This document shows positions 36,675 through 46,983 of a stretch of DNA of 64,000 nucleotides, piece after piece (the stretch's first letter is position 1; every line of letters starts with the position of its first letter). The position numbers and the translations under genes were made by a program. The notes below the pieces were generated by a model. The model made no database searches, was not told the DNA's origin, and saw only the letters and a list, made by a program, of their open reading frames with translations. The stretch is from the NCBI GenBank assembly GCA_903921455.1, contig CAIXPZ010000206.1:1-64000 (forward strand), in the 5' to 3' direction. The stretch comes from an uncultured Verrucomicrobia subdivision 3 bacterium (lineage in GTDB: Bacteria; Verrucomicrobiota; Verrucomicrobiae; Limisphaerales; UBA11358).

Positions 36675-37247
36675 CTACCGGGTTTCGGTGGCAATCTGCT
36701 TGAGGTCGCTGATGACGTTGTCTGCGTCATCGGTTGGCACACCGGCATCGGTGAGAATTTTTTTCACGCCATCCAGTAAAGTCATTTGTTGCGTTGCCGC
36801 AAGGTGTGCGCTGTTGAAGAAGGCATGAAGGTTCTGCGCGAGCCGGGCGGTTTGCGCGGTCAGGCCTTTTCGACCGCTGACGGCGGAGATGAGGTGGCCG
36901 GCCAGTTGCTTGACGGAGGCGGCGGCGGCTTTCTTGCCGGGCGCGGCGGCGGCAGATAGGTGATTCATCAACGCGGCGCGTTGGTCTGCACCGGCGGTGG
37001 CATCGGCGGCGCGGGTCAGCGCGTTTAAATCGGCGCGGAGGTCCGCAATGTTCTGGAGCGTGGCAGCGAGCGCAGGATCGGTGGGCGGCGCGGCGGGTGT
37101 ACCGGGCGATGTCGAGGTGACGCCTTGACGCGCGTTGCTCTGGTTCACATCGCGTTTGGCCTGATCCTTGGCGATATTGTAATTCACATCGGCCAGCGCG
37201 GGACTGGCGAGAGCCAGGGCCGCGGCAAGGGCGAGAAGGATTTGCAT
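36675..37247 (-). CDS. Exported hypothetical protein, helical
   Basis: A 190-residue protein with a signal peptide (LALAAALALASPALADVNY) and a mature part that is Ala-rich and predicted to be mostly amphipathic helices (LQNIADLRADLNALTRAADA, HLISAVSGRKGLTAQTARLA, LLDGVKKILTDAGVPTDDAD), with a Pro/Thr-rich spacer at 45-58. No family was recognised. It sits four bases downstream of prc and four bases upstream of yacG, so all three are probably co-transcribed and it may be a periplasmic partner of the protease. Confidence 0.65.
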   Translation of the reverse strand: MQILLALAAALALASPALADVNYNIAKDQAKRDVNQSNARQGVTSTSPGTPAAPPTDPALAATLQNIADLRADLNALTRAADATAGADQRAALMNHLSAAAAPGKKAAAASVKQLAGHLISAVSGRKGLTAQTARLAQNLHAFFNSAHLAATQQMTLLDGVKKILTDAGVPTDDADNVISDLKQIATETR

Positions 37248-37251
37248 AAGG

Positions 37252-39558
37252 TCACTCGTTGGCGATCAGTGGATTCCTTTTGCCGAGCAGCGAAATGTAG
37301 TCCAGCAGGATGTGCTGGGTTTCATCGAGCATAGGATCGAACGGCGGCGGCGATTTCTTGTCGGCGGCGGCAGACTTCATGGTGTTGGTGCCGGTCACGG
37401 TGTTGGTGACCGTCGCCATGATATTCGTGCTGCTGCCGGAATAGGACGCGGCGGTGTTGGTTTCGGTTTCTGCTCCAAGTTCCTTCAAGCCGGACTGGGT
37501 GGAATTTTTCACGGTGATTTCATAGACCTTCACGCCGTCCGGTTTGCGGGCGATGCGCTCAGCTTCGCGGGCTTTGTTCTGGTGATAAACGCGGTCGCGC
37601 TCCTTGATGGTCTCGCGTTCGTTGATGGAGGCGGTTTTGTCGGCCTGCGCTTTCAAGAATTGATCGATGTCCTGTTTGACGTAGGCAAAATCCTGATTGG
37701 TCGCAATGCGTTCGTCCGAATGCAACTTGAGCGGAGGCAGGTAAGGCCGGACGAGATTCAACTTATCGTAGTTCGCTGGCCGGATGGTGTCCCACGGCAG
37801 CGGATTGTCCAGGGAGACTTCGCCGACCTGCGTGGAGTAGTTCAGCACATCGGGCAACACCAGGTCCGGCTCGACGCCCTTGAGCTGCGTGGAGGCACCG
37901 CTGACGCGGTAGAATTTACGGATGGTGATTTTAATGGTGCCCGGGTCGTTGGTGATATCGGGCATGACCTGTTTCAGCTGGTTCAGGTTTTGCACCGTGC
38001 CTTTGCCGTGCGTGGAGATATCGCCGACGACAAGCGCGCGGCCGTAATCCTGCAATGCCGCTGCCGCGATCTCGGAGGCGGAAGCGCTAAAGCGGTTGAT
38101 CATCACCACGAGAGGCCCGTCGTAAAGTTGCGTCGGGTCAGGGTCGGTATCTACTTGGACCCGTCCGTCCGGATCACGGGCAAGGACAATCGGGCCGTCC
38201 TTGATGAACAGGCCGGTGAACCGGATGGCCTCCTCCAGCGAGCCGCCGGGGTTCGAGCGCAGGTCAATGATGATGCCGGAAACTTTTTCCGCCTTCAGCT
38301 TGTTGATGAGCTTGGTGACATCCGCCGTGGTGCTCCGGGGCGTGGTCTGGCTGCCGCCGGGGCCGAGATTCACGGTGGCGTAAAAGGAAGGCAGGTCAAT
38401 GATGCCGATGCGCTTGCCGTCGGGATATTCAATCAGCTTCGCCTTGGCCTCGGAATCTTCGAGCTTGATCTCGTCACGGGTGAACGTGACGACCTTGCGC
38501 GCGGTGCGGTCGGTGATGGGGCTGATGGTCAGGCGGACTTCGGTGCCTTTCGGCCCGCGGATCTGCTGGACGACTTTTTCGAGATCCATGTCCACGACGT
38601 CCACCGGCGGCTGATTGCTCTGGGCAACGGCGATGATGCGGTCCTTTTCAAAAATCTGTTTGCTTTTCGCCGCCGGGCCGCCGGGCACGAGCGCGCGGAT
38701 GGTGCAATAGCCGTCGTCCTCGTTCAGTTGCGCACCGATGCCGACCAGCGCGAGGTTCATGCCGATGGAAAAGTCCTGCGCATGCGGCGCGCTCATGTAG
38801 TCCGAGTGCGGATCGTAGGCGTGGGCCAGGCCGTTGAGATAAGCCTGCAGCACGCCGTCGCTGTCCCAGTTGGTGGTCAGGCGGAGATTCCAGCGGTAAT
38901 GCCGGGCGAGCGTGGCGGGAATGTCCTTGGCCGCGTCGGCGGGCAACTTGACGACGAGGGTGCCGTTGGTCTCGGAGATTTCGCGTGACAATTTTTCCTG
39001 CAAATACTCGTAGCGCAGCCGCTGGCGCCAAAGTGCTTTGGCCTCGTCCAAATCTTTCGGGAATGGCGCATGTCGGCGGTCGATGACGATTTTTTCGTCG
39101 GTGTTGAATTTGAATTTTTCCGATTTCAACAATTCCGTGACGTAGGCGTCGTGCTGCAGGATGCGCTCGGCGTAGCGGTCGTAGACGGCAAAAGCCGGCG
39201 TCAGGTCCGCCGTGCCGTGTTCGAGGGTGAGTTTGTCGAGGTTCGTCCGGTAGATCTCAAACTCCGTGAGGTCGCTTTGGAGGAAGTTCTCATGGCGCGG
39301 ATCGAGCGAATTGACGTAGCCGTCAAAAAACTTCTTCGATACCTCGGTGTCCATCGGCATCTGCGAGTAATGGTAAGTCTCCAACAGCGATGCCGCGACG
39401 CGAGCGATGCGGGGATCGTTGGGGCCGGGCTTAAGACTTTTGGCCGGCAGCGCGGGCAGGACGGGAGCAGCCGTTTTGCGGGATTGGCAGCCGGCCCAGA
39501 TGGCCAAGGCTACCGCCGGGATGATCAGGGCCAGGGAGAAATTTCTCAAGCGATGCAT
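37252..39558 (-). CDS. prc: Tail-specific protease (Prc/CtpA, S41)
   Basis: A 768-residue periplasmic protease from the ATG at 39558. A lipobox-like AIWAGC follows the signal helix, so it may be lipid-anchored. The N-terminal helical domain (IARVAASLLETYHYSQMPMD, YVNSLDPRHENFLQSDLTEF) is followed by a PDZ domain (IGAQLNEDDGYCTIRALVPG) and the S41 core with the Ser-Lys dyad: VSGIIIDLRSNPGGSLEEAI, NRFSASASEIAAAALQDYGR and VVGDISTHGKGTVQ. A C-terminal Prc extension follows. It cleaves proteins at hydrophobic C-termini. It is divergent from the FKBP, DegP and DnaJ genes, together forming an envelope quality-control cluster. Confidence 0.94.
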   Translation of the reverse strand: MHRLRNFSLALIIPAVALAIWAGCQSRKTAAPVLPALPAKSLKPGPNDPRIARVAASLLETYHYSQMPMDTEVSKKFFDGYVNSLDPRHENFLQSDLTEFEIYRTNLDKLTLEHGTADLTPAFAVYDRYAERILQHDAYVTELLKSEKFKFNTDEKIVIDRRHAPFPKDLDEAKALWRQRLRYEYLQEKLSREISETNGTLVVKLPADAAKDIPATLARHYRWNLRLTTNWDSDGVLQAYLNGLAHAYDPHSDYMSAPHAQDFSIGMNLALVGIGAQLNEDDGYCTIRALVPGGPAAKSKQIFEKDRIIAVAQSNQPPVDVVDMDLEKVVQQIRGPKGTEVRLTISPITDRTARKVVTFTRDEIKLEDSEAKAKLIEYPDGKRIGIIDLPSFYATVNLGPGGSQTTPRSTTADVTKLINKLKAEKVSGIIIDLRSNPGGSLEEAIRFTGLFIKDGPIVLARDPDGRVQVDTDPDPTQLYDGPLVVMINRFSASASEIAAAALQDYGRALVVGDISTHGKGTVQNLNQLKQVMPDITNDPGTIKITIRKFYRVSGASTQLKGVEPDLVLPDVLNYSTQVGEVSLDNPLPWDTIRPANYDKLNLVRPYLPPLKLHSDERIATNQDFAYVKQDIDQFLKAQADKTASINERETIKERDRVYHQNKAREAERIARKPDGVKVYEITVKNSTQSGLKELGAETETNTAASYSGSSTNIMATVTNTVTGTNTMKSAAADKKSPPPFDPMLDETQHILLDYISLLGKRNPLIANE

Positions 39559-39786
39559 GTTGGTTTTCGTAAACACAATTTGACCCAAGATAGCCCAAAC
39601 CGTTCACCGAGGAAAACAAATTGCGCAGCCAGTGGCAAAATCTGTGGAGCGCATTAACCGCTTGGCCGCAACCAAAAACCCATGATGCCGGCGGCAAGTC
39701 TGCGTTTTTAGCTGAAGTTTGAACGAAAAGCGGATTGCCTTTGTCTGCTGAATCCAGAATTATTTGCCTTCACAAATCTAAATCGC

Positions 39787-40611
39787 ATGAAAAAATTTAT
39801 AATTGGATCCATTATCAGTCTCGGTCTCGCCTCCGTCGTTATGGCCGAGGGCACCAACTTGTTGAGCGACCAGAAATCCCGCGTCAGCTACGCCATCGGT
39901 ATGATGCTCGGTCATAACTGGCAGCAGCAGGGCTTGGAAGTGAACCCCGACATCGCCGTCCGCGCCATCAAAGATGTTCAGGCCGGCGGCACAACGCTCC
40001 TCACGCAGGAGGAAATGCAGCAGACGCTCACCAGCTTCCAGCAGGAATTTCGCGCCATCCAGCAAAAGAAAAAAGCCGAGCTGGGTTCAAAGAACAAGGC
40101 GGACGGGGAAGCCTTTCTCGCCGCCAACAAAGGGCAGCCCGGCGTGGAAACGCTGCCGGACGGCCTGCAATACATCGTCCTCACCAAAGGCACCGGGGCA
40201 ACCCCCGCCGCCAGCGATACGGTGACCGTGAACTATCGCGGCACGTTGATTGACGGCACCGAGTTTGACAGCTCTTACAAGCGCGGCGAGCCGGCGAGTT
40301 TCCCGGTTGGCGGCGTCATCCGCGGCTGGACCGAGGCGTTGCAGAAAATGACGGTCGGCTCCAAGTGGAAACTTTTCATTCCGTCCGAGCTGGCCTACGG
40401 CGAAAACGGTCAGCGCACCATCCCGCCGAATTCCACGCTGATCTTTGAAGTTGAATTGCTGTCCACCAAATCACCCGCGCCGCCCGCGCCGGCCCAGCCG
40501 CTCACCAGCGATATCATCAAGGTGCCGAGCGCCGAGGAAATGAAGAACGGCGCCAAGATCGAAGTCATCAAGCCTGAGGACGCCGCCAAGGCTGCCGCCG
40601 GCGCAAAGTAA
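39787..40611 (+). CDS. FKBP-type peptidyl-prolyl isomerase, exported
   Basis: A 274-residue periplasmic proline isomerase. The signal peptide is IIGSIISLGLASVVMAEG. Residues 30-105 form the helical FkpA/Mip-like dimerisation domain (AIGMMLGHNWQQQGLEVNPD, LTSFQQEFRAIQQKKKAELG). The FKBP domain has YIVLTKGTGATPAASDTVTV, NYRGTLIDGTEFDSSYKRGE, PASFPVGGVIRGWTEALQKM, GSKWKLFIPSELAYG and TIPPNSTLIFEVELL with all active-site residues. The C-terminal 45 residues are a Lys/Ala-rich tail. It is followed by a terminator and precedes degP. Confidence 0.94.
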   Translation: MKKFIIGSIISLGLASVVMAEGTNLLSDQKSRVSYAIGMMLGHNWQQQGLEVNPDIAVRAIKDVQAGGTTLLTQEEMQQTLTSFQQEFRAIQQKKKAELGSKNKADGEAFLAANKGQPGVETLPDGLQYIVLTKGTGATPAASDTVTVNYRGTLIDGTEFDSSYKRGEPASFPVGGVIRGWTEALQKMTVGSKWKLFIPSELAYGENGQRTIPPNSTLIFEVELLSTKSPAPPAPAQPLTSDIIKVPSAEEMKNGAKIEVIKPEDAAKAAAGAK

Positions 40612-40641
40612 AACCCCGGCCGGTTAACCGCTTACCCGAGG

Positions 40642-40668
40642 CCCCTTCCGTTTACGGAAGGGGTTTTT
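40642..40668 (+). terminator. Rho-independent terminator after the FKBP gene
   Basis: CCCCTTCCG and CGGAAGGGG pair in a perfect 9-bp stem around a TTTA loop, followed by five T. It lies 31 bases after the FKBP stop. Confidence 0.85.
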
Positions 40669-40770
40669 GGCGTCCGCCTCCAAAATCATTTGCGGACATT
40701 GAACAAAATCCCGCTGCTGCCGTCCAACTACTCACTAAACACCATTGGTGTAGTTACAATACATACGACT

Positions 40771-42315
40771 ATGAAATTGATTTCCAAACCACTGTTCGGG
40801 CTGTGTGCCGTTGCGGCTGGCACCGCCGTCATTCTATCCGTTTCGCATCTCACCAGTTGGGGACGCGAAGGCGGTTCGCCTGCTTTCAACGTCTCGGCCA
40901 CCCCCATCAACCGCGACGCGCGGCTGGGCACCAGCTTTGCGCCCATCGTCAAGAAAGTCGCGCCGAGCGTCGTCAACATCTATTCCACCCGCTTCATCAA
41001 GGAGCGACCCATGCGCAACCCGCTGATGAACGATCCGTTCTTCCGCCAGTTCTTCGGCAATCAATTTCAAGGCGATGGCCGCGAGCGCACGCGCAAGGAG
41101 CAAAGCCTCGGCTCCGGCGTCATCGTTTCGCCGGACGGTTATATTCTGACGGCCAATCATGTCGTTGCCGATGCGGATGAAATCCAGGTCGCGGTCCCTG
41201 GCAATAAAAATGAATTCAACGCCAAGATCATCGGCCGCGACGAATTGACCGATGTGGCCGTTCTGAAAATCCAGTCGGCCAACAATCTCCCGGCCGTTAC
41301 GCTGGCCGACAGCGAGCAGCTTGAAGTCGGTGACGTCGTGCTCGCCCTGGGCAATCCTTTTGGCATCAGTCGCAAGGATCAGGTTCCTTCGCCTTCCGTC
41401 TCGATGGGGATTGTCAGTGCGCTCGGCCGCAACGGGCTGCCGGGCTTCAACCAGTATCAAAATTTCATCCAGACCGACGCCGCCATCAACCCCGGCAATT
41501 CCGGCGGCGCGCTGGTGGACGTGGAAGGCCGGCTCATCGGCATCAACACCGCCATCGTCAGTCCCAGCGGCGGCAACAACGGCATCGGCTTCGCCGTGCC
41601 GATCAACATGGCGCGCAATGTCCTTGAGCGGCTCGTCAGCGGCGGCAAAGTCACGCGCGGTTATCTCGGCATCGTGCCGCAGGACGTTGACGCCGACCTC
41701 GCCAAGCAGTTCAATCTGCCCACCCAAAGCGGCGCGCTCGTCGGCGACGTGATGCCCGAAACCCCCGCGGCCAAGGCGGGTCTGAAATCCGGCGATGTGA
41801 TTGTGGCCATCAACGGCAAGCCGATCGAGGACGCCCACGGCTTGCAACTCACGGTTTCGCAGATCAGCCCCGGCTCGTCCGTGGCGGTGAAAATCATCCG
41901 CAACGGTTTTAATAAGACCCTGAACGTCACGCTCGCCGAACTTCCCGGCAGCGAAATCGCCGGCGGCAATCCGGATAATACCGACGCCGGCCCCGGCATG
42001 GCGGATGCGTTGGACGGCGTGACCGTGGCCGATCTCGAACCGTCGGTCCGCGAACAGCTCCGCGTTCCCGCCGCCATCCATGGCGCGCTGGTTTCCGAAG
42101 TGAGCAATGAATCCAATTCCGCCGATGCCGGCCTCCAGCCCAACGACCTCATCGTGGAGATCAATCATCAGCCCGTCACCAGCGCCGAGGACGCCGTGCG
42201 TTTGTGCAAAGCCGCGCGCGGCGAGCACATCCTCGTCAAAATCTGGCGGCGCCTGGACAACTTCGCCGGCACGCGCTTCTTGAGCGTGGACAACACCAAG
42301 CGCGAGAAAAAGTAA
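40771..42315 (+). CDS. degP: DegP/HtrA family serine protease (Do)
   Basis: A 514-residue periplasmic protease/chaperone. The ATG at 40771 starts a membrane signal (FGLCAVAAGTAVILSVSHL). The trypsin-like domain has the full catalytic triad: H130 (ILTANHVVAD), D161 (ELTDVAVLKI) and S244 (NPGNSGGALVD). Two PDZ domains follow, with GLKSGDVIVAINGKPIEDAH and GLQPNDLIVEINHQPVTSAE, ending NTKREKK. It degrades misfolded envelope proteins. No Shine-Dalgarno-like sequence precedes the ATG; a TACAAT -10-like hexamer lies 10 bases upstream of it. The upstream TTG reading (40690) is rejected because it lacks conserved sequence. Confidence 0.95.
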   Translation: MKLISKPLFGLCAVAAGTAVILSVSHLTSWGREGGSPAFNVSATPINRDARLGTSFAPIVKKVAPSVVNIYSTRFIKERPMRNPLMNDPFFRQFFGNQFQGDGRERTRKEQSLGSGVIVSPDGYILTANHVVADADEIQVAVPGNKNEFNAKIIGRDELTDVAVLKIQSANNLPAVTLADSEQLEVGDVVLALGNPFGISRKDQVPSPSVSMGIVSALGRNGLPGFNQYQNFIQTDAAINPGNSGGALVDVEGRLIGINTAIVSPSGGNNGIGFAVPINMARNVLERLVSGGKVTRGYLGIVPQDVDADLAKQFNLPTQSGALVGDVMPETPAAKAGLKSGDVIVAINGKPIEDAHGLQLTVSQISPGSSVAVKIIRNGFNKTLNVTLAELPGSEIAGGNPDNTDAGPGMADALDGVTVADLEPSVREQLRVPAAIHGALVSEVSNESNSADAGLQPNDLIVEINHQPVTSAEDAVRLCKAARGEHILVKIWRRLDNFAGTRFLSVDNTKREKK

Positions 42316-42346
42316 CCCGCTAAATCGTTTAAGCTTCGGATCGTTC

Positions 42347-42387
42347 AAGCGTGAAATGCGAATTGCTTTTCGCATTTCACGCTTTAT
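42347..42387 (+). terminator. Terminator after degP, within ATCGTT-rich repeat words
   Basis: A 16-bp stem (AAGCGTGAAATGCGAA with TTCGCATTTCACGCTT) closes a six-base loop and is followed by TATT. It is flanked by short words such as GGATCGTTCAA (left) and AACGATCCAACGATCC (right), which look like another dispersed repeat element. Confidence 0.75.
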
Positions 42388-42439
42388 TGTCCAAATCACG
42401 ATTTAACCGTTTAACGATCCAACGATCCACCGAAACCCG

Positions 42440-43378
42440 ATGGCCGCCCAATACAAAGATTATTACCAGACCCTCGGCGTGCCGCGCACCGCGACCGCCG
42501 ATGAGCTGAAGAAATCCTTCCGCAAGCTCGCGCGCGAATTCCATCCCGATGTCGCTAAGGACAAGAAGAAGGCCGAGGAGAAATTCAAGGAGATCAACGA
42601 GGCTTACGAGGTGCTCTCCGATCCCGACAAGCGCAAGAAATACGACGAGCTCGGCGCGAACTGGAAGTCCGGCGCGGAATTTCGTCCGCCGCCCGGCGCC
42701 GGCGGCTTCGGTGGCGGCCAGCCCTTTCGCGGCGGCCGGCCGATGAGCAGCGAGGATTTCTCGACGCATTTCGGCGGCACCGGTTTCAGCGATTTCTTCG
42801 AACAGATGTTCGGCGGCCAGCGGCGCGGCGGGTTCGGCGGGCGGGGCGGGTTTGCCGAGGAAGAACCGGCGGCGGAGGCAAGCCGCGACATCGAGGGCGA
42901 CATCCTGGTCACGCTCGAAGAGGCCAAGCGCGGCTCGCTGCGCACCGTCACGGTGCGGCGCGAAAACCGCACCGACTCGCATCAGGTCAAGATTCCGGCG
43001 GGCATCACCGAGGGCCAGAAGCTCCGCATCGCCGGGCGCGGCGAACACGGCGGCGATTTATATCTCCGCGTGCGGCTCGCCAAGCATCCTGATTTCGAGG
43101 TGGACGGCCACAACCTCATCTACGAACTTGAACTCGCGCCCTGGGAAGCCGCGCTCGGCGCGGAGATTGCCGTGCCGACGCTCGATGGCAAGGTGAACAT
43201 CAAAATTCCCGCCGGCACCGCCAGCGGTCAGAAGTTTCGCGTGCGCGGTCGCGGCTTGGGCAAAACCGGCGACCTTCATATCACCGTCAAAATCGTCGTG
43301 CCCGAACATATTTCCGACGCACAGAAAAAATTGTGGGAGCAGCTCGCGAAGGAATCGAAGTTCAATCCCCGCGATTGA
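42440..43378 (+). CDS. cbpA: CbpA-like DnaJ co-chaperone (no zinc finger)
   Basis: A 312-residue Hsp40. The J domain spans 6-70 with the HPD motif at 35-37 (REFHPDVAK), followed by a Gly/Phe-rich region at about 82-142 (FGGGQPFRGG, GGQRRGGFGGRGGFAEE), and two C-terminal client-binding domains (VTLEEAKRGSLRTVTVRREN, LRIAGRGEHGGDLYLRVRLA, LAPWEAALGAEIAVPTLDGK, GQKFRVRGRGLGKTGDLHIT). The cysteine repeats of DnaJ are missing, so it is the CbpA type. It stimulates DnaK. It follows degP and precedes the 43.4 kb repeat region. Confidence 0.94.
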   Translation: MAAQYKDYYQTLGVPRTATADELKKSFRKLAREFHPDVAKDKKKAEEKFKEINEAYEVLSDPDKRKKYDELGANWKSGAEFRPPPGAGGFGGGQPFRGGRPMSSEDFSTHFGGTGFSDFFEQMFGGQRRGGFGGRGGFAEEEPAAEASRDIEGDILVTLEEAKRGSLRTVTVRRENRTDSHQVKIPAGITEGQKLRIAGRGEHGGDLYLRVRLAKHPDFEVDGHNLIYELELAPWEAALGAEIAVPTLDGKVNIKIPAGTASGQKFRVRGRGLGKTGDLHITVKIVVPEHISDAQKKLWEQLAKESKFNPRD

Positions 43379-43981
43379 GACCGGCCGCCGGCGGCCGGGT
43401 TCGGAACCGTGTCTTGGCGGTTCACCGAGGTACGGGGGAGAAACTTGGGCGCGATTTTGTCTCACTAAATCGCATTAGTGTCGCTCCCGGTTGCGTGGTA
43501 GAGACACTAGAACGCGTTCGGGAGCCACAAAATCGCACCGTTGAAGCACGACAACGCATCCAAGTGACACTGAAACACGTTCGAGTGCGACTGCAACGCG
43601 TTATCGAGTGACTCGGAGGCAATAAAGTCGCTCCCAAACGCGTTCAAGTGTCTCTATAACGTATGCAAGTGTCACTAAAACGCGATTTAGTGCCAACAAA
43701 ATGCGTTTTGTAACGAAGATAACCGGCCTAAAATCGTAACAACCGACTAAAATTAAACATTTTATGCGGGAAATAGCGTCTTTCCCGGTTGATGAGCCCA
43801 TTTCCTCGTTGCCATGTGGGCTGGGCGGCGCAGACTGACGTTTGCGGGGGCTGGTTTGACGGCCAACAAGCGGTTTGTCTGCGAAAAAAGCCCGCTGCTG
43901 GCATCGGGCGTGACAAATAAGTGGAGTTGGGGCAATGTTCAGACTCATCTGACGGAGTGGTCAGGGATGGAGATTTTGTTT
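43379..43981. other. Intergenic region holding the second 21-bp array
   Basis: This 603-base gap between cbpA and the serpin gene is dominated by the repeat array at 43469-43720. No tRNA, small protein with family resemblance or terminator was recognised. Open frames on both strands across it translate as degenerate heptads and are interrupted by stops. Confidence 0.7.
43469..43720. repeat. Twelve-unit tandem array with exact 21-bp period (second array)
   Basis: A CGC-like core (CGC, TGC, CAC or CGT, with one GGC) recurs at 43471, 43492, 43513, 43534, 43555, 43576, 43597, 43618, 43639, 43660, 43681 and 43702, always 21 bases apart without an indel. The best consensus is AACGCGTTCAAGTGTCACTA, highly degenerate between units, with the palindrome AACGCGTT frequent. 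A weaker 21-bp trend continues to about 43745. One forward frame reads as heptads such as TLKHVRV and RLQRVIE but contains stops. Like the array at 7-258 it shares the period, the unit number and the core palindrome ACGCGT, but the unit sequence is different. Confidence 0.88.
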
Positions 43982-45190
43982 ATGAAACTAAACTTTGGCC
44001 GGCTGCTGCGGCTGGCCAGCTTCGTGTGTTTTTCCGGCAATCTAACGGCGCAGACGGATCTGCCCAAACTGGCCGCCGCCAACAACGCGTTCGCTTTCAA
44101 ACTGTTGAAGCAACTCAACGCCGACCACCCGGGCGGCAACCTGTTCGTTTCGCCCTACTCGGCGGCGACGGTCTTGCAGATGGCGGCGAATGGCGCGGGC
44201 GGCCAGACGAAGCAGGAAATGCAGGAGGTTCTGGAAACGACCGGTCTGGCGCCGGCAGCGCTCGCGGCCGCCAGTCAGGCGGCCAGAGGTATCCTCAATG
44301 CCAAAGACACCAACCTCATTCTCACCACGGCCAATGCGCTGTGGTATCGGCAGGGGTCCAGCATCAAATCGGGCTTTCTGGTAGCGAATCAAACGGTGTT
44401 TTCGTCCACCCTCATGCCGCTTGATTTCAGCAACGTGCCCGCCGCCGAGCGCCTCGTCAACCAGTGGGCCAGCGACCAGACCCGCGGGCGCATCACCGGC
44501 ATCGCCGACGGCCTGATCACGCCTGCCACGGATTTGATTCTGGCGACCGCGATTTATTTCAAAGGCGCCTGGCTCGATCCCTTTGACCAGCAGCTGACGA
44601 AGCCGCGTTCCTTTCATCCCGCTGCCGGCGCGGCGAAGCGGGTGCCGATGATGGAGTTGTCCCAGCAGTTCCAGTATCGCCAAGGCTCCGGCTATCAGGC
44701 CGTGCGGCTGCCTTACATGGGTGGCGATCTGGCGATGTATGTTTTCCTGCCCGACCCCGGTTCCAGTCCGGCCCGGCTGGGGCAAATCATGAACGGCGAC
44801 AAGTGGCGGCGCGTGACGATGCCGGGTTTCCACGAGCGCGAAGGCACGGTGGTGCTGCCGAAATTCAAGCTGGAGCAGACGCTGGAACTGAACTCGCCGC
44901 TCCAGTCGCTCGGCATGAAAACGGCCTTTCGACCCAAGGCGGCGGATTTTTCCGGCATGTTCAGTGACGCGCATTTCATTTCCGCCGTGGTGCAAAAAGC
45001 CTTTGTGGAAGTGGGCGAAACCGGCACGGAAGCGGCGGCGGTAACATTGGTGTTGAGCGAAGCGCCTTCAGCCGTAGTTATGAATCCGCCACCGCCGTTT
45101 GAACTGACGGTGGACCGGCCGTTTCTGTTCGCCATTGTGGATGCGCGCAGCGAAATGATTTTGTTCCTGGGCGTGGTGAATCAGTTGTAG
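43982..45190 (+). CDS. Exported serpin (serine protease inhibitor) family protein
   Basis: A 402-residue protein from the ATG at 43982, which has a GGAG-like sequence upstream. The signal peptide is LLRLASFVCFSGNLTAQTD. The serpin core is complete: NLFVSPYSAATVLQMAANGA, LILTTANALWYRQGSSIKSG, VNQWASDQTRGRITGIADGL, DLILATAIYFKGAWLDPFDQ, YMGGDLAMYVFLPDP and RPFLFAIVDARSEMILFLGV. The hinge VGETGTEAAAVTLV is the inhibitory type, so it probably traps a protease by loop insertion. The reactive loop is several residues longer than in alpha-1-antitrypsin (SEAPSAVVMNPPPPF), so P1 cannot be assigned with confidence. It is exported, so its target is extracellular or periplasmic. Confidence 0.93.
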   Translation: MKLNFGRLLRLASFVCFSGNLTAQTDLPKLAAANNAFAFKLLKQLNADHPGGNLFVSPYSAATVLQMAANGAGGQTKQEMQEVLETTGLAPAALAAASQAARGILNAKDTNLILTTANALWYRQGSSIKSGFLVANQTVFSSTLMPLDFSNVPAAERLVNQWASDQTRGRITGIADGLITPATDLILATAIYFKGAWLDPFDQQLTKPRSFHPAAGAAKRVPMMELSQQFQYRQGSGYQAVRLPYMGGDLAMYVFLPDPGSSPARLGQIMNGDKWRRVTMPGFHEREGTVVLPKFKLEQTLELNSPLQSLGMKTAFRPKAADFSGMFSDAHFISAVVQKAFVEVGETGTEAAAVTLVLSEAPSAVVMNPPPPFELTVDRPFLFAIVDARSEMILFLGVVNQL

Positions 45191-45297
45191 CACCTTTTGG
45201 CCGAGCGCCGTCTGTTTTTTATTCCCAATGGCGGTGCGCCGCCGCTGCGCCGCTACGCCGGAATTGACCCGTTGGTTCATCAGCCTTAACTTCCCGC

Positions 45298-45558
45298 ATG
45301 GCGAACGCCAAAAAAACCAAACGCAAGGCCGCGCTACTCGGCGTCGGGCTGGATTCCGACGGCCACAAACGCGTCACCCGGGGCGATAATTTTCTCCTCG
45401 TCGGCGGCACGCAGGAGACCCATGAGGTCATGACCGAGAAGACCATCAAGCTCAACGAGAAGCTCAAGGCGCGCGGCAAACAGCTCGACACCGTCAGCCG
45501 CGAGGAATTCGACGACATCGCCCATGAGGTCGGGCTGAAGAAGCTTCCCGTCAAGTAA
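45298..45558 (+). CDS. Basic hypothetical protein, 86 aa, upstream of photolyase
   Basis: A small soluble protein, very basic at the N-terminus (MANAKKTKRKAALLGVGLDS), then GHKRVTRGDNFLLVGGTQET and a helical C-terminal half (MTEKTIKLNEKLKARGKQLD, VSREEFDDIAHEVGL). I do not recognise the family with certainty; it resembles short proteins seen in verrucomicrobial and planctomycete genomes. The gap to the photolyase start is six bases, so the two genes are probably co-transcribed. It could be a nucleic-acid-associated partner, but that is inference. Confidence 0.7.
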   Translation: MANAKKTKRKAALLGVGLDSDGHKRVTRGDNFLLVGGTQETHEVMTEKTIKLNEKLKARGKQLDTVSREEFDDIAHEVGLKKLPVK

Positions 45559-45564
45559 TCCGCC

Positions 45565-46979
<1,415 letters not shown>

Positions 46980-46983
<4 letters not shown>

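Noticed and set aside
37312..38988. Long open frame (558 codons) opposite prc
   Set aside because: Antisense shadow of the protease gene; composition skewed to Gly/Asp/His with no motif.
40834..42399. Long open frame (521 codons) opposite degP
   Set aside because: Antisense shadow; the plus strand encodes an unmistakable DegP.
43333..43611. Plus-strand gene encoding a heptad-repeat protein across the second array
   Set aside because: It starts inside cbpA, and stop codons in the same frame fall within the array (from 43609 on), so a coding origin is not supported as a present gene.
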